Assembly (NCBI GenBank): GCA_022571535.1
Contig: JACZXR010000060.1
Coordinates: forward strand, 1 to 9,270
DNA from: Deltaproteobacteria bacterium
GTDB taxonomy: Bacteria > Desulfobacterota > Binatia > UBA9968 > CAXXLF01
Direction of reading: 5' to 3'
DNA: 9,270 nucleotides
The notes under the pieces: generated by a model
Told to the model about the DNA's origin: nothing
Seen by the model: the letters and a program-made list of their open reading frames with translations, nothing else
The model's database searches: none
Position numbers and translations under genes: made by a program
Shown here: in pieces, positions 1-6,281 of the stretch
How positions within the stretch are numbered: position 1 is the stretch's first letter
Layout of the letters: the number at the start of each line of letters is the position of its first letter

Positions 1-1
1 G

Positions 2-139
2 TACAACTTTACCGCCCAGTTGTTGGGTCGACTGGAGGTGCGTCAAGACTGGTCCGACCGAAAAGTTTTCCTTAAAGGCAACACCAGGGGCGATCAGAGC
101 CAGACATCGCTTGCGCTGCAAGCCATTTACACGTTTTAA
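2..139 (+). CDS. C-terminal end of an outer-membrane beta-barrel porin (partial, 5' end outside window)
   Basis: An open frame enters from the left edge and gives 45 residues before TAA at 137-139. The residues alternate polar and hydrophobic as in membrane beta strands. Two strands are visible: YNFTAQLLGRLEVRQDWS, and a last strand QTSLALQAIYTF. The protein ends in phenylalanine, the usual C-terminal signal for insertion by the BAM machinery. The pattern of an R-x-E-x-R-x-D-W-S strand, a short turn, then a strand ending in Y-x-F resembles the C-termini of OmpL-like putative beta-barrel porins (bbp2 family). That family call is from memory of the pattern, not from a search. Such porins can sit near ammonium transporter and PII genes, which would fit the glnA-glnB neighbours, but the upstream sequence is not visible. 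The frame and the barrel-like end are fairly clear; the exact family is less so. Confidence 0.7.
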   Translation, partial: YNFTAQLLGRLEVRQDWSDRKVFLKGNTRGDQSQTSLALQAIYTF

Positions 140-223
140 CATGGCATCACTTCTCAATTTGTCCATTATTAAAGTATGCCCCAGCCAACTCAGGGCTGTA
201 GAGCGCATTGACCTGCTAAAGGT

Positions 224-239
224 TTAGGCAGGCGCCTAA
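224..239. promoter_or_regulatory. Perfect inverted repeat, candidate activator (enhancer) site for glnA
   Basis: TTAGGC-AGGC-GCCTAA is a perfect 6-bp dyad with a 4-bp spacer. Its centre lies about 106 bp upstream of the start site predicted from the sigma-54 promoter. Enhancer-binding proteins of sigma-54 promoters commonly bind dyads at about that distance. It does not match the classical NtrC site (GCAC-N7-GTGC type), so the bound protein could be a divergent NtrC or another regulator. The role is inferred from symmetry and position. Confidence 0.4.
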
Positions 240-311
240 TCTATGAGCATTTTCTGCGGCAAGATAAAAGAGAAATCTCGACGAAATCAACAAAAAGCAA
301 TCTTTGCCCTT

Positions 312-327
312 TGGCATGGTAATTGCT
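312..327 (+). promoter_or_regulatory. Sigma-54 (RpoN) -24/-12 promoter of glnA
   Basis: TGGCATGGTAATTGCT matches the sigma-54 consensus TGGCAC-N5-TTGCW at every conserved position except C to T at the sixth base. The GG and GC elements are correctly 10 bp apart. The transcription start should fall near 338, giving a leader of about 145 nt before glnA. RpoN promoters with NtrC-type activators are the classic means of inducing glnA under nitrogen limitation. No good sigma-70 promoter stands out nearby. Confidence 0.8.
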
Positions 328-483
328 ATTCATACCCACAGAATCACGATACCGGGGCAGCTCTGTCGTTGTAAATCGAAGGGGGCTATGTTTTATAGAG
401 GAACGGTTCAGAGACTACCCTTCATGCGAAAAATATGGTAACAAAACCGCTCGTAAATTTTAGTAAAAGAAAGGGATGAAACC

Positions 484-1899
484 ATGAAAGCGAAAGAGGT
501 ATTGGAGTTTGCCAAGAAGAACAAGGTGGAGATTGTAGATCTGAAGTTCTGCGACCTCCCAGGGCTCTGGCAGCACTTTTCCATCTCTACAAGTGAGTTC
601 AATGAGGATCTTTTCGAAGGAGGGATCGGCTTTGACGGATCCAGCATCAGGGGGTTTCAGACCATTGATGAGTCCGACATGCTTTTGATACCCGATCCCA
701 ACTCGGCCTTCCTCGACCCCTTCACCGAACTACCCACCCTGAGCCTTATCTGCAACGTGAAGGACCCGTTGACCGGACAGCCCTACAGCCGGGACCCCCG
801 TTATGTGGCGCAGAAGGCGGAGATGTATCTGAAGTCCACAGGTTTAGCCGATACTAGCTACTGGGGTCCGGAGATTGAGTTCTACATCCTCGACAATGTG
901 CGTTTCGATCAGAGCTACAACTACGGATTCTATTACATCGACTCCGAGGAGGGTTTTTGGAATTCGGGCAACGGGGACAAACCGAACCTGGGTTACAAGC
1001 CCAGGTATAAGGAGGGTTATTTCCCAGTGCCCCCGATGGATCACCTACAGGACATACGCTCTGAGATGCTCCGCACCCTGGAGAAGTGCGGAATCGTGGT
1101 TGAAATCCATCATCACGAAGTGGGAACCGCCGGTCAGTCTGAAATTGACATGCGCTATACAACCCTCACAAAGATGGCCGACCAGGTGCTGAAATACAAG
1201 TACGTCATTAAGAATGTGGCTAGAAAGCACGGCAAGACAGCCACTATGATGCCTAAGCCTATCTTTCAGGACAACGGCTCCGGGATGCACACCCATCAGA
1301 GTTTATGGAAAGGGGGGAAGAACATTTTTTATGATAAGAAGGGTTACGCGCTGATCAGTGATACAGCGAGGTACTATATCGGGGGGATTCTCAAACATGC
1401 CGACGCCCTGTGTGGCTTCATAGCACCCACCACCAACTCTTATCGGAGGCTGGTGCCCGGCTATGAGGCCCCAATCAATCTAGTTTACTCGCAGAGGAAC
1501 AGAAGCGCCTGTGTGCGCATCCCGATGTACAACACCAGTGAGAAGGGCAAGCGGTTGGAGTTTAGGACCCCGGACCCGAGCTGTAATCCCTATTATTCCT
1601 TCCCAGCCCAATTGATGGCGGGCCTGGACGGGATCAGGAACAAGATTGAGCCGCCGAAACCGATCGACAAGGACCTCTATGAGCTGGCGCCTGAGGAGTC
1701 GGCCAAGGTGAAGTCGATTCCCTCCTCTTTGGAGCATGCCTTGGATGCCCTGGAGCGGGACCACGATTTTCTGCTCAGGGGGGATGTCTTCACCAAGGAT
1801 GTGATCGAGACATGGATTAACTACAAGCGCACCAAGGAGATAGATCCCATCAGGCTTAGACCCCACCCGTACGAGTTTGCGCTCTACTTCGATATTTAG
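484..1899 (+). CDS. glnA: Glutamine synthetase type I (GlnA), adenylylatable
   Basis: This 471-residue cytoplasmic enzyme makes glutamine from glutamate, ammonia and ATP and should assemble as a dodecamer. The length is normal for GSI. The beta-grasp N-domain carries the DGSS loop at 51-54. The catalytic domain shows GPEIEFY (129-134, metal ligands E130 and E132), HHHEVGTAGQSE (209-220, metal glutamates E212 and E220), NGSGMHTHQS (264-273), the PGYEAP flap (325-330, E328) and RLEFRTPDPS (357-366). Y399 in DKDLYELAPEE aligns with the adenylylated tyrosine of the GSI-beta class, so control by GlnE is expected. ATG at 484 follows an AAGGGA-type ribosome site and gives a normal N-terminus. Transcription probably starts from the sigma-54 promoter near 312. 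glnB follows 71 bp downstream with no terminator between, so co-transcription is likely. Confidence 0.98.
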   Translation: MKAKEVLEFAKKNKVEIVDLKFCDLPGLWQHFSISTSEFNEDLFEGGIGFDGSSIRGFQTIDESDMLLIPDPNSAFLDPFTELPTLSLICNVKDPLTGQPYSRDPRYVAQKAEMYLKSTGLADTSYWGPEIEFYILDNVRFDQSYNYGFYYIDSEEGFWNSGNGDKPNLGYKPRYKEGYFPVPPMDHLQDIRSEMLRTLEKCGIVVEIHHHEVGTAGQSEIDMRYTTLTKMADQVLKYKYVIKNVARKHGKTATMMPKPIFQDNGSGMHTHQSLWKGGKNIFYDKKGYALISDTARYYIGGILKHADALCGFIAPTTNSYRRLVPGYEAPINLVYSQRNRSACVRIPMYNTSEKGKRLEFRTPDPSCNPYYSFPAQLMAGLDGIRNKIEPPKPIDKDLYELAPEESAKVKSIPSSLEHALDALERDHDFLLRGDVFTKDVIETWINYKRTKEIDPIRLRPHPYEFALYFDI

Positions 1900-1970
1900 G
1901 GTCGACGCGAAAGGATCGAGTAAAAGTCGAAAAGAGGTGAAGACCCCGGACGTATCTCAAGGAGGTTAAA

Positions 1971-2312
1971 ATGAAAAAGATCGAGGCTGTGATCAAACCT
2001 TTTAAGTTAGACGAGGTGAAGCATAAACTTACCGCCATTGGTATCTCCGGGATGACCATCAGCGAGGTGAAAGGTTTTGGCAGGCAAAAGGGGCATACGG
2101 AGCTCTACCGAGGGGCTGAGTACACGGTCGATTTCCTCCCGAAGGTTAAACTAGAGGTCCTGGTCCCGGATGAGATGCTCCAGAGAGCGATTGAGGCAAT
2201 CCTCGAATCCGCACATACAGGAAAAATCGGAGACGGAAAGATCTTCGTTACGACAGTGGAAGAGGTGATCCGGATTCGGACTAACGAACGGGGAGAAGAG
2301 GCTATTCGCTAA
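1971..2312 (+). CDS. glnB: Nitrogen regulatory protein PII (GlnB/GlnK family)
   Basis: This 113-residue trimeric signal protein binds ATP/ADP and 2-oxoglutarate and reports nitrogen status to partners such as the GS adenylyltransferase, NtrB-type kinases or ammonium channels. It is standard length for PII. The T-loop covers about residues 37-55 and has Y51 in RGAEYTVDF, the site uridylylated by GlnD. The B-loop is TGKIGDGKIF (83-92) and the C-loop is RIRTNERGEEAI (101-112). A strong AAGGAGG ribosome site lies 5 nt before the ATG. It sits 71 bp after glnA in the same direction, so it probably shares the sigma-54-driven transcript. GlnB and GlnK cannot be told apart from sequence this short. 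The glnA neighbour favours glnB, and no amt gene is visible in the window. Confidence 0.96.
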   Translation: MKKIEAVIKPFKLDEVKHKLTAIGISGMTISEVKGFGRQKGHTELYRGAEYTVDFLPKVKLEVLVPDEMLQRAIEAILESAHTGKIGDGKIFVTTVEEVIRIRTNERGEEAIR

Positions 2313-2331
2313 AGGAAAAATCAAGTTAATA

Positions 2332-2361
2332 TCGACCACGGGGTTTAAACCCCGTGGTCGA
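2332..2361. repeat. 30-bp perfect palindrome, possible bidirectional terminator
   Basis: Positions 2332-2346 are the exact reverse complement of 2347-2361. The arms begin TCGACCACGGGG and the centre is TTTAAA. A transcript from either strand would form a 12-bp GC-rich stem with a 6-nt loop. It lies 19 bp after the glnB stop in a gap between convergent genes, where a terminator is expected. No T-run follows on either strand, so it is not a canonical intrinsic terminator and could instead be a dispersed REP-like element. Confidence 0.65.
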
Positions 2362-2394
2362 CCAAAGGGAAGAGCTACCGCTTCTCCCCTTTGG
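2362..2394. repeat. Imperfect hairpin abutting the palindrome
   Basis: CCAAAGGG (2362-2369) pairs with CCCTTTGG (2387-2394). A further AAG/CTT pairing (2370-2372 with 2381-2383) closes an inner loop, leaving a small bulge on the right arm. It starts at the base right after the 30-bp palindrome ends, so the two would fold as tandem stems. No T-run follows. Its role is unknown; it may be part of a composite terminator or REP-like unit. Confidence 0.5.
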
Positions 2395-2413
2395 ATACCC
2401 CATCGGTTTTGTG

Positions 2414-2431
2414 CCCGCGGCAAGCCGCGGG
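2414..2431. repeat. GC-rich hairpin CCCGCGG-CAAG-CCGCGGG
   Basis: A perfect 7-bp stem with a 4-nt loop lies 20 bp beyond the UbiD-family gene's stop on the minus strand. It is well placed to end or protect the minus-strand transcript. On that strand it is followed by CACAAAACC rather than a U-run. Similar GC-rich palindromes are often dispersed between genes in environmental proteobacterial genomes, so a REP-like repeat is an alternative. Confidence 0.5.
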
Positions 2432-2451
2432 GCTACCCAATAATCTAACTC

Positions 2452-4062
2452 TTACTTATCCTTTTTCTCCCTCTCCTTGTGGCCAGGCTCAAACCCACCC
2501 ACCTCGTGGTAGATCACCTTCTTTTCCTGCTCGAAGGCCCGGACTGTCGGCACCTGACCCGGCAGACCCAGCTTATGCCACCGAGCGGCGACCCGGTCAT
2601 AAATCTCCTTGCGAAGGGTCGTTCGCTCCGAGAAAACAGGTAGGTAGCGATGTTCCTTGCAGGCGTTGATGAGCGCCTTCGAGCCGTAGGGCCGTTCCTC
2701 CGGCGGGTTTTGGGTGGGATCGAGCCAGGTACTCCAGGTATTGCGCAGGATGTCAATGTCCTCGATTGGGTTGCAACGGCTGCTCATCGCCCAGATGACC
2801 TGGTCCATATCGGTCGGATCCACGTCTTCATCAACCGCGATGATCCACTTCGTATAGTAAGCTCCGCCAGGCACCTGAGCAGCAAGGGCCAGGGTCTGGG
2901 CCGCATGACCCGCGTAACGCTGCTCGAGGCTGATGACCGTCATCCCAAAACCGCCGGCGGCAGCCGGATGGGCATAAACCCCATGGATACCAGGGATGCC
3001 AAGCTTGTCGAGGTCATCCCATATGCGCGCAGACCGGATGATCGAGAAGAAGCCACTCTGCTCGTTAGACGGGTAGTCCGCCATCAAGGCGCTTGTCAGT
3101 ATCGGATTTGAACGATAGTGGATCGCCGTAACATCTACCAGCGGACAACCCGCTTCCGGTCTCCCGTAGTAACCTGTAAACTCGCCAAACGGTCCCTCCG
3201 CCTTCACGGACTGAGGCCGGATCACCCCTTCAATCACCAGTTCCGCATTAGCGGGTAGTAACAGATCGGTGGTCTTTCCGCGCACCACTGGGATCGGCTG
3301 ACCCTTCACACCACCTGCGAACTCGTACTCGGACACATTTTTGGGAAAGGTCTGCGAGCCGATGATCATGAACAACGGATCAATGCCCCAGGCAGCGGCG
3401 ATTTGGATGGACTCCCCCTTCTGCCAGGCACGTGTGATGTGCAACCGCGCATCCTTGCCTGGTGAGAGATAGAGACCGACCTGTTTACTGCCCTGCAGCA
3501 TCATGCGGTACGTTCCGATGTTAAGATAGCCATTGTCGGGGTCACGCGTGATCACCGCGTCAGCGGTACCGGGATAGCGGCCACCGTCCAGTGGCCAGTG
3601 CTTGGGGATCGGCAACAGAGTCAGATCGACCTCTGCACCTGTCCTGGTGTTCTCATAAACAGGTGCTTGACTCGGCGACACCTCGCGGGGTGGAATGCGA
3701 TTCTTCAGCTTGTCCTTGACACGACGAATCAGGTCCATGACTGAGATGTCCGGTGATTCTTCCAACGTAACCGCGATACGCTTGAGGCTGGGACCAAGGA
3801 TGTTCCAGAGCAGCGTGGCGCCGAGCGGGCTATTCTCATAGCCTTTCGTGCTCTCGAAGAGAATGGCAGGCGAGGGATTTTGTTTAGCCACCAGGTAGGA
3901 GATGGCACTCATCTCCTCGTCCCAGTCCACCGACTGCTTCACGCGGACTAGCTCGCCGATTTCATCCACACGTACAAGCCATTCGCGCAGATCTTGAATC
4001 GGGGAGACTTCCGGGCCACTCATCGCCGCGGACTGTGCGGAACGTTTCTCTCTCTTTGCCAT
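2452..4062 (-). CDS. UbiD-family prenylated-FMN-dependent decarboxylase
   Basis: This 536-residue protein should reversibly decarboxylate an aromatic or unsaturated acid using prenylated FMN made by a UbiX partner, which is not in the window. Known UbiD/Fdc1 residues can be placed. NIGTYR at 181-186 supplies the cofactor-side asparagine and the catalytic arginine (R186). KAEGPFGEFTGY at 287-298 supplies both active-site glutamates (E289, E294). KWIIAVDEDVDPTD at 405-418 is the conserved acidic segment near the cofactor. Length is slightly above the usual 490-500 residues, with a charged start and a lysine-rich tail. ATG at 4062 has AAGGAGG upstream with a 7-nt spacer. The aldolase-family gene ends 37 bp upstream, so the two are probably one operon. 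A ubiquinone role (true UbiD) is possible, but the neighbour suggests catabolism of another acid. The family is certain; the substrate is unknown. Confidence 0.93.
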   Translation of the reverse strand: MAKREKRSAQSAAMSGPEVSPIQDLREWLVRVDEIGELVRVKQSVDWDEEMSAISYLVAKQNPSPAILFESTKGYENSPLGATLLWNILGPSLKRIAVTLEESPDISVMDLIRRVKDKLKNRIPPREVSPSQAPVYENTRTGAEVDLTLLPIPKHWPLDGGRYPGTADAVITRDPDNGYLNIGTYRMMLQGSKQVGLYLSPGKDARLHITRAWQKGESIQIAAAWGIDPLFMIIGSQTFPKNVSEYEFAGGVKGQPIPVVRGKTTDLLLPANAELVIEGVIRPQSVKAEGPFGEFTGYYGRPEAGCPLVDVTAIHYRSNPILTSALMADYPSNEQSGFFSIIRSARIWDDLDKLGIPGIHGVYAHPAAAGGFGMTVISLEQRYAGHAAQTLALAAQVPGGAYYTKWIIAVDEDVDPTDMDQVIWAMSSRCNPIEDIDILRNTWSTWLDPTQNPPEERPYGSKALINACKEHRYLPVFSERTTLRKEIYDRVAARWHKLGLPGQVPTVRAFEQEKKVIYHEVGGFEPGHKEREKKDK

Positions 4063-4099
4063 CGAACTGCCTCCTTACGGAACTTTTGGTTTAATTTCC

Positions 4100-4846
4100 C
4101 TACCCCCTCTTTTTCCCTCGCATCAGAGAGGTAAAATAGGCAAAGGCGTGGGGGGAGCGATAGATCATATTCTCCTTCATATAGTCGATATCCGACTGCG
4201 GCATCGTCACCGGCCTACCCACTAGGCTTGCAACCCACTGCATATGAGCAGCCCTCTCGAGATAGACAGCGTGGACCGTGGAGTACTCCACACTTTCGCC
4301 CACTACCACCACCCCATGTCCTTGTAACAAAAGGGCCGTACGGTCCCCCAGGGCCTGGCAGATCTCCTCGCCGTCCCGTACCGTAAAGATTAACCTGGGA
4401 CTGTGAAAGATGGGCGTTTCGGGGGCAAAGGCAGCAGCCTGATTATAGATCGGCAAAATCGGAACACCGCTGATGGAAAAGGCCGTAGCTATGGGTTGGT
4501 GCGTGTGAACGACGGAATTAACATCCGGACGGGCATTGTAGACCGAGCTGTGAATCATCGTCTCCCGTGGCGGTATCTTTTTCTTGATGACCTCTCTCTT
4601 ACCGCCCGCTTTGGCCCAGTTTTCCTCGCAGTGCAGCTTGTACTCATCGATATCCACCACGATGATATCCATACTGGTAATATTACCGAGAGGTGCAAGG
4701 ACCGGCTTGATCAAAAACTTGCGTGTCCCCGGGATACGGGCACTCACGTGTCCATGATAGTCGGCTAGTCCTTGATGAAACATCATTTGATTTCCCAAGG
4801 CCACCTTCTTCTTAAGCTGTTCAATCTCTCTACCCTTAACCTTCAC
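4100..4846 (-). CDS. Class II aldolase/adducin-family protein, possibly a decarboxylase
   Basis: This 248-residue protein has the fold of zinc-dependent class II aldolases such as fuculose-1-phosphate aldolase. Metal ligands are visible as H114 and H116 in VVHTHQP and H177 in QGHGVVVVGES. E95 in PPRETMIH is at the place of the catalytic glutamate. The usual GNxSxR segment reads HGHVSARIPG (31-40). In my recollection that GHVSxR form is typical of the subgroup containing 2-hydroxy-3-carboxymuconic semialdehyde and dihydroxyphthalate decarboxylases. With a UbiD-family gene 37 bp downstream, a decarboxylation role is attractive but unproven. The start is GTG at 4844-4846, right after an in-frame TGA, with GAGGAGG 4 nt upstream; the next in-frame ATG is 20 codons in. 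A sugar-phosphate aldolase remains possible. Confidence 0.88.
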   Translation of the reverse strand: MKVKGREIEQLKKKVALGNQMMFHQGLADYHGHVSARIPGTRKFLIKPVLAPLGNITSMDIIVVDIDEYKLHCEENWAKAGGKREVIKKKIPPRETMIHSSVYNARPDVNSVVHTHQPIATAFSISGVPILPIYNQAAAFAPETPIFHSPRLIFTVRDGEEICQALGDRTALLLQGHGVVVVGESVEYSTVHAVYLERAAHMQWVASLVGRPVTMPQSDIDYMKENMIYRSPHAFAYFTSLMRGKKRG

Positions 4847-4866
4847 TTTCCCTCCTCACAAAAGTC

Positions 4867-4876
4867 GATGCGCATC
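4867..4876. promoter_or_regulatory. Short palindrome upstream of the aldolase-family gene
   Basis: GATGCGCATC is a perfect 10-bp palindrome 20 bp before the aldolase GTG. It overlaps a second dyad, GCAT-CTAA-ATGC, at 4872-4883. It could be an operator for the aldolase-UbiD operon. Palindromes of this size arise by chance, so this is weak. The rest of the 139-bp gap (4847-4985) holds one short stem (AGTCT/AGACT, 4918-4930). Read on the minus strand that stem is followed by five Ts and might be a weak terminator for the acyltransferase gene. Confidence 0.2.
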
Positions 4877-4985
4877 TAAATGCTTGCAACATTCTCCTCG
4901 CTTCCTGTTCCTTAAAAAGTCTTGCAGACTACCCCGCCGATTTTCACCGAATCATCGGACCTTTTCTCGTCCCCAGACGACACCC

Positions 4986-5936
4986 CTAAGCAACCCTTTC
5001 ATAACGATTTTCCTTTCCAGTCACCGCCCCTGGCCAATCCTCCTGCCAGCGGAAGTTCATCCAGTTCCACTGGTCCGGATAGGAGCTGACAACCCTCTCC
5101 AGCCATTGAGTAATCCGTAACGTATTCTCTCTAATGTTTGCATTAACATCTCCGGATCTCTGGAGCTCAATCTCAGGCTCGACGATCAGTGTGAGTGTAC
5201 TGTTTTGGCCCCGTATGAGATAGACAGGAACGAGGGCCGCCCCGCTCCTCAGCGCCAAGGTGGCCGGTCCCCGACGGGCCATGACCGTGCGTCCAAAAAA
5301 CGGTACGCGTATGCCCTTTTTGGCCCTATGTTCGTCAGCGATTATGACGGCCAGCTTATTCTGTCTCAAGACCTTGAGTAGCTCAGAGGAGGCTATCCGT
5401 CGTGGCCTTGCATGGATGGCCCTTTGCCCGGTCTGCAATCCGTATTGAACAAAAAGATCCCTGAAACCCCTATTCCTCGGGAGGTTGACCAGAATATAGG
5501 TCGGATAACCCTCCATGGCAAGCACCCCCCCAACCAAAAAAAAGTTGCCCAGATGGGCACTGAGGGCAATCACCCCTTTCCCCTTGGCCAGGGCCTTTTC
5601 CATGTGCTCCCGGCCGACAACAAGGATCTCTCGTTGGAACTCCTCTGGGGTGGTAGAGAGTGCGTGACCTATTTCCACAATGCCGCGGAAGAAGTTTCTC
5701 AGCGATTTCCGGACCACCCAGGTTGGTTCCCTCATATCCATTCGGTCCCCTAAAGCGATAGTGAGATTTCTTACCGAGCGCTTGCGGAGCTTCTGGCAAA
5801 GGTAATAGCTGATATCGGCCAAAACGTCAGAAAACAGATATACCAATCGGCGAGGAACATGCTTCACGATCCACAGGCCCACGCGTATCGCAAGATAGAT
5901 TATGCCGAAGAATAGCCATTCAGAGAGCCAACGCAT
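4986..5936 (-). CDS. Lysophospholipid / lipid A-type acyltransferase (LpxL/HtrB family), altered HX4(D/E) motif
   Basis: This protein of about 316 residues resembles the inner-membrane acyltransferases that add secondary acyl chains to lipid A or related lipids. A hydrophobic segment near residues 7-24 should anchor it. Family landmarks are GVIALSAHLGN (121-131), ADEHRAKKGIRVPFFGR (200-216), RRGPATLALRSGAALVPVY (221-239) and the C-terminal YPDQWNWMNFRW (286-297). The catalytic HX4(D/E) motif is unusual: H128 is followed by LGNFF, so the expected acidic residue at 133 is phenylalanine, where relatives read HxGNWE. Three start codons lie in a row (GTG 5942, ATG 5939, ATG 5936). I chose 5936 because the AGGGG ribosome site at 5942-5946 overlaps the GTG and is 5 nt from this ATG. 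It may be transcribed with the aldolase-UbiD pair, but a 139-bp gap separates them. Confidence 0.88.
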   Translation of the reverse strand: MRWLSEWLFFGIIYLAIRVGLWIVKHVPRRLVYLFSDVLADISYYLCQKLRKRSVRNLTIALGDRMDMREPTWVVRKSLRNFFRGIVEIGHALSTTPEEFQREILVVGREHMEKALAKGKGVIALSAHLGNFFLVGGVLAMEGYPTYILVNLPRNRGFRDLFVQYGLQTGQRAIHARPRRIASSELLKVLRQNKLAVIIADEHRAKKGIRVPFFGRTVMARRGPATLALRSGAALVPVYLIRGQNSTLTLIVEPEIELQRSGDVNANIRENTLRITQWLERVVSSYPDQWNWMNFRWQEDWPGAVTGKENRYERVA

Positions 5937-5965
5937 CATCACCCCTAATTATTAACTGGAAAAAA

Positions 5966-6086
5966 TTAGGCGGGCAATGAGTGATCCGATCACTATCTAG
6001 ACAATGATTAGCACAATTCAGGAGGCAATCGCTGTTCATAGCACAGGTCGGAAGGACCTGCCAACAAGCCGAATGAGACCGCCTAA
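5966..6086. other. Possible structured element: 8-bp closing stem with internal hairpins
   Basis: TTAGGCGG (5966-5973) and CCGCCTAA (6079-6086) are exact complements that could close a 121-nt structure. Inside are AGTGAT-CCG-ATCACT (5980-5994) and CAGGTC-GGAAG-GACCTG (6043-6059). The seven bases TAGCACA also occur twice (6009-6015 and 6039-6045). Either strand could be transcribed. One 8-bp pairing in 300 bp is not rare by chance, so this is only a candidate. The GGAA loop recalls SRP RNA, but the conserved flanks are missing. Confidence 0.25.
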
Positions 6087-6136
6087 CAGAAGGAACCCTA
6101 AAGCAGGCCTAACTAACCAAGAGAGGACCAGACCCC

Positions 6137-6168
6137 GTGAAAATCAATCCGGAGATTGGGTGAAAATC
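6137..6168. repeat. 9-bp direct repeat flanking a hairpin
   Basis: GTGAAAATC occurs at 6137-6145 and again at 6160-6168, a 23-bp period, with CAATC-CGGA-GATTG folding between the copies. The second copy ends 8 bp before the possible TACAAT -10 element. Direct repeats two helical turns apart in a promoter region can be regulator sites. The function here is unknown. Confidence 0.3.
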
Positions 6169-6281
6169 TAGTAAATACAATAAGTTATGCGCTTTTCCCA
6201 TACATTTTGAGGCCCGGGGCTGTTTTTATTTTCATCCCATTATGCTAAAAGTATCATTCGTCGTGCATAAGGATATAACCC

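Larger units (their letters stand above)
140..483. other. Intergenic regulatory region between porin and glnA
   Basis: This 344-bp stretch has no supported gene. Two short frames open in it, at 141-227 (28 codons) and 243-374 (43 codons). Neither has a ribosome-binding site, and the second runs across the promoter. A 5-bp stem at 182-186/194-198 (CAGCC/GGCTG) lies downstream of the porin stop, but no T-run follows, so it is a weak terminator candidate. The useful content is the inverted repeat at 224-239 and the -24/-12 promoter at 312-327. The predicted glnA leader is about 145 nt, and I recognise no riboswitch in it. Confidence 0.6.
5937..6281. other. Divergent intergenic region with small inverted repeats
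   Basis: About 340 bp lies between the acyltransferase and the metallopeptidase gene, which point away from each other. I find no supported gene. A minus-strand frame of 39 codons (ATG near 6037) has no ribosome site. A second plus-strand start at 6242 lies in a different frame from the HEFAH gene and overlaps it. A TACAAT at 6176-6181 could be a -10 element for the metallopeptidase gene, but no good -35 is correctly spaced. Most of the interest is in the inverted repeats at 5966-6086 and the direct repeat at 6137-6168. The stretch resembles no tRNA, RNase P, tmRNA or T-box that I know. Confidence 0.5.

Noticed and set aside
141..227. Short plus-strand frame of 28 codons between porin and glnA
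   Set aside because: No ribosome-binding site, no recognisable protein pattern, and it overlaps the upstream regulatory dyad.
243..374. Plus-strand frame of 43 codons ahead of glnA
   Set aside because: It spans the sigma-54 promoter, has no ribosome site and would be cut by transcription starting near 338.
338..483. Possible glutamine (glnA-type) riboswitch in the glnA leader
   Set aside because: I could not find the conserved core arrangement; only short similarities such as GAACGG occur.
2650..3111. 153-codon plus-strand frame inside the UbiD gene
   Set aside because: It is antisense to a gene with intact catalytic motifs and shows no protein pattern of its own.
6041..6063. Resemblance of CAGGTC-GGAAG-GACCTG to the SRP RNA apical hairpin
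   Set aside because: The conserved GGTCAGGTCC and AAGCAGCC flanks are absent; only the GGAA loop is shared.
6211..6236. GC-rich run followed by Ts near 6212-6230 as an intrinsic terminator
   Set aside because: The GC-rich part does not fold into a stem with a loop, and no plus-strand gene ends upstream of it.
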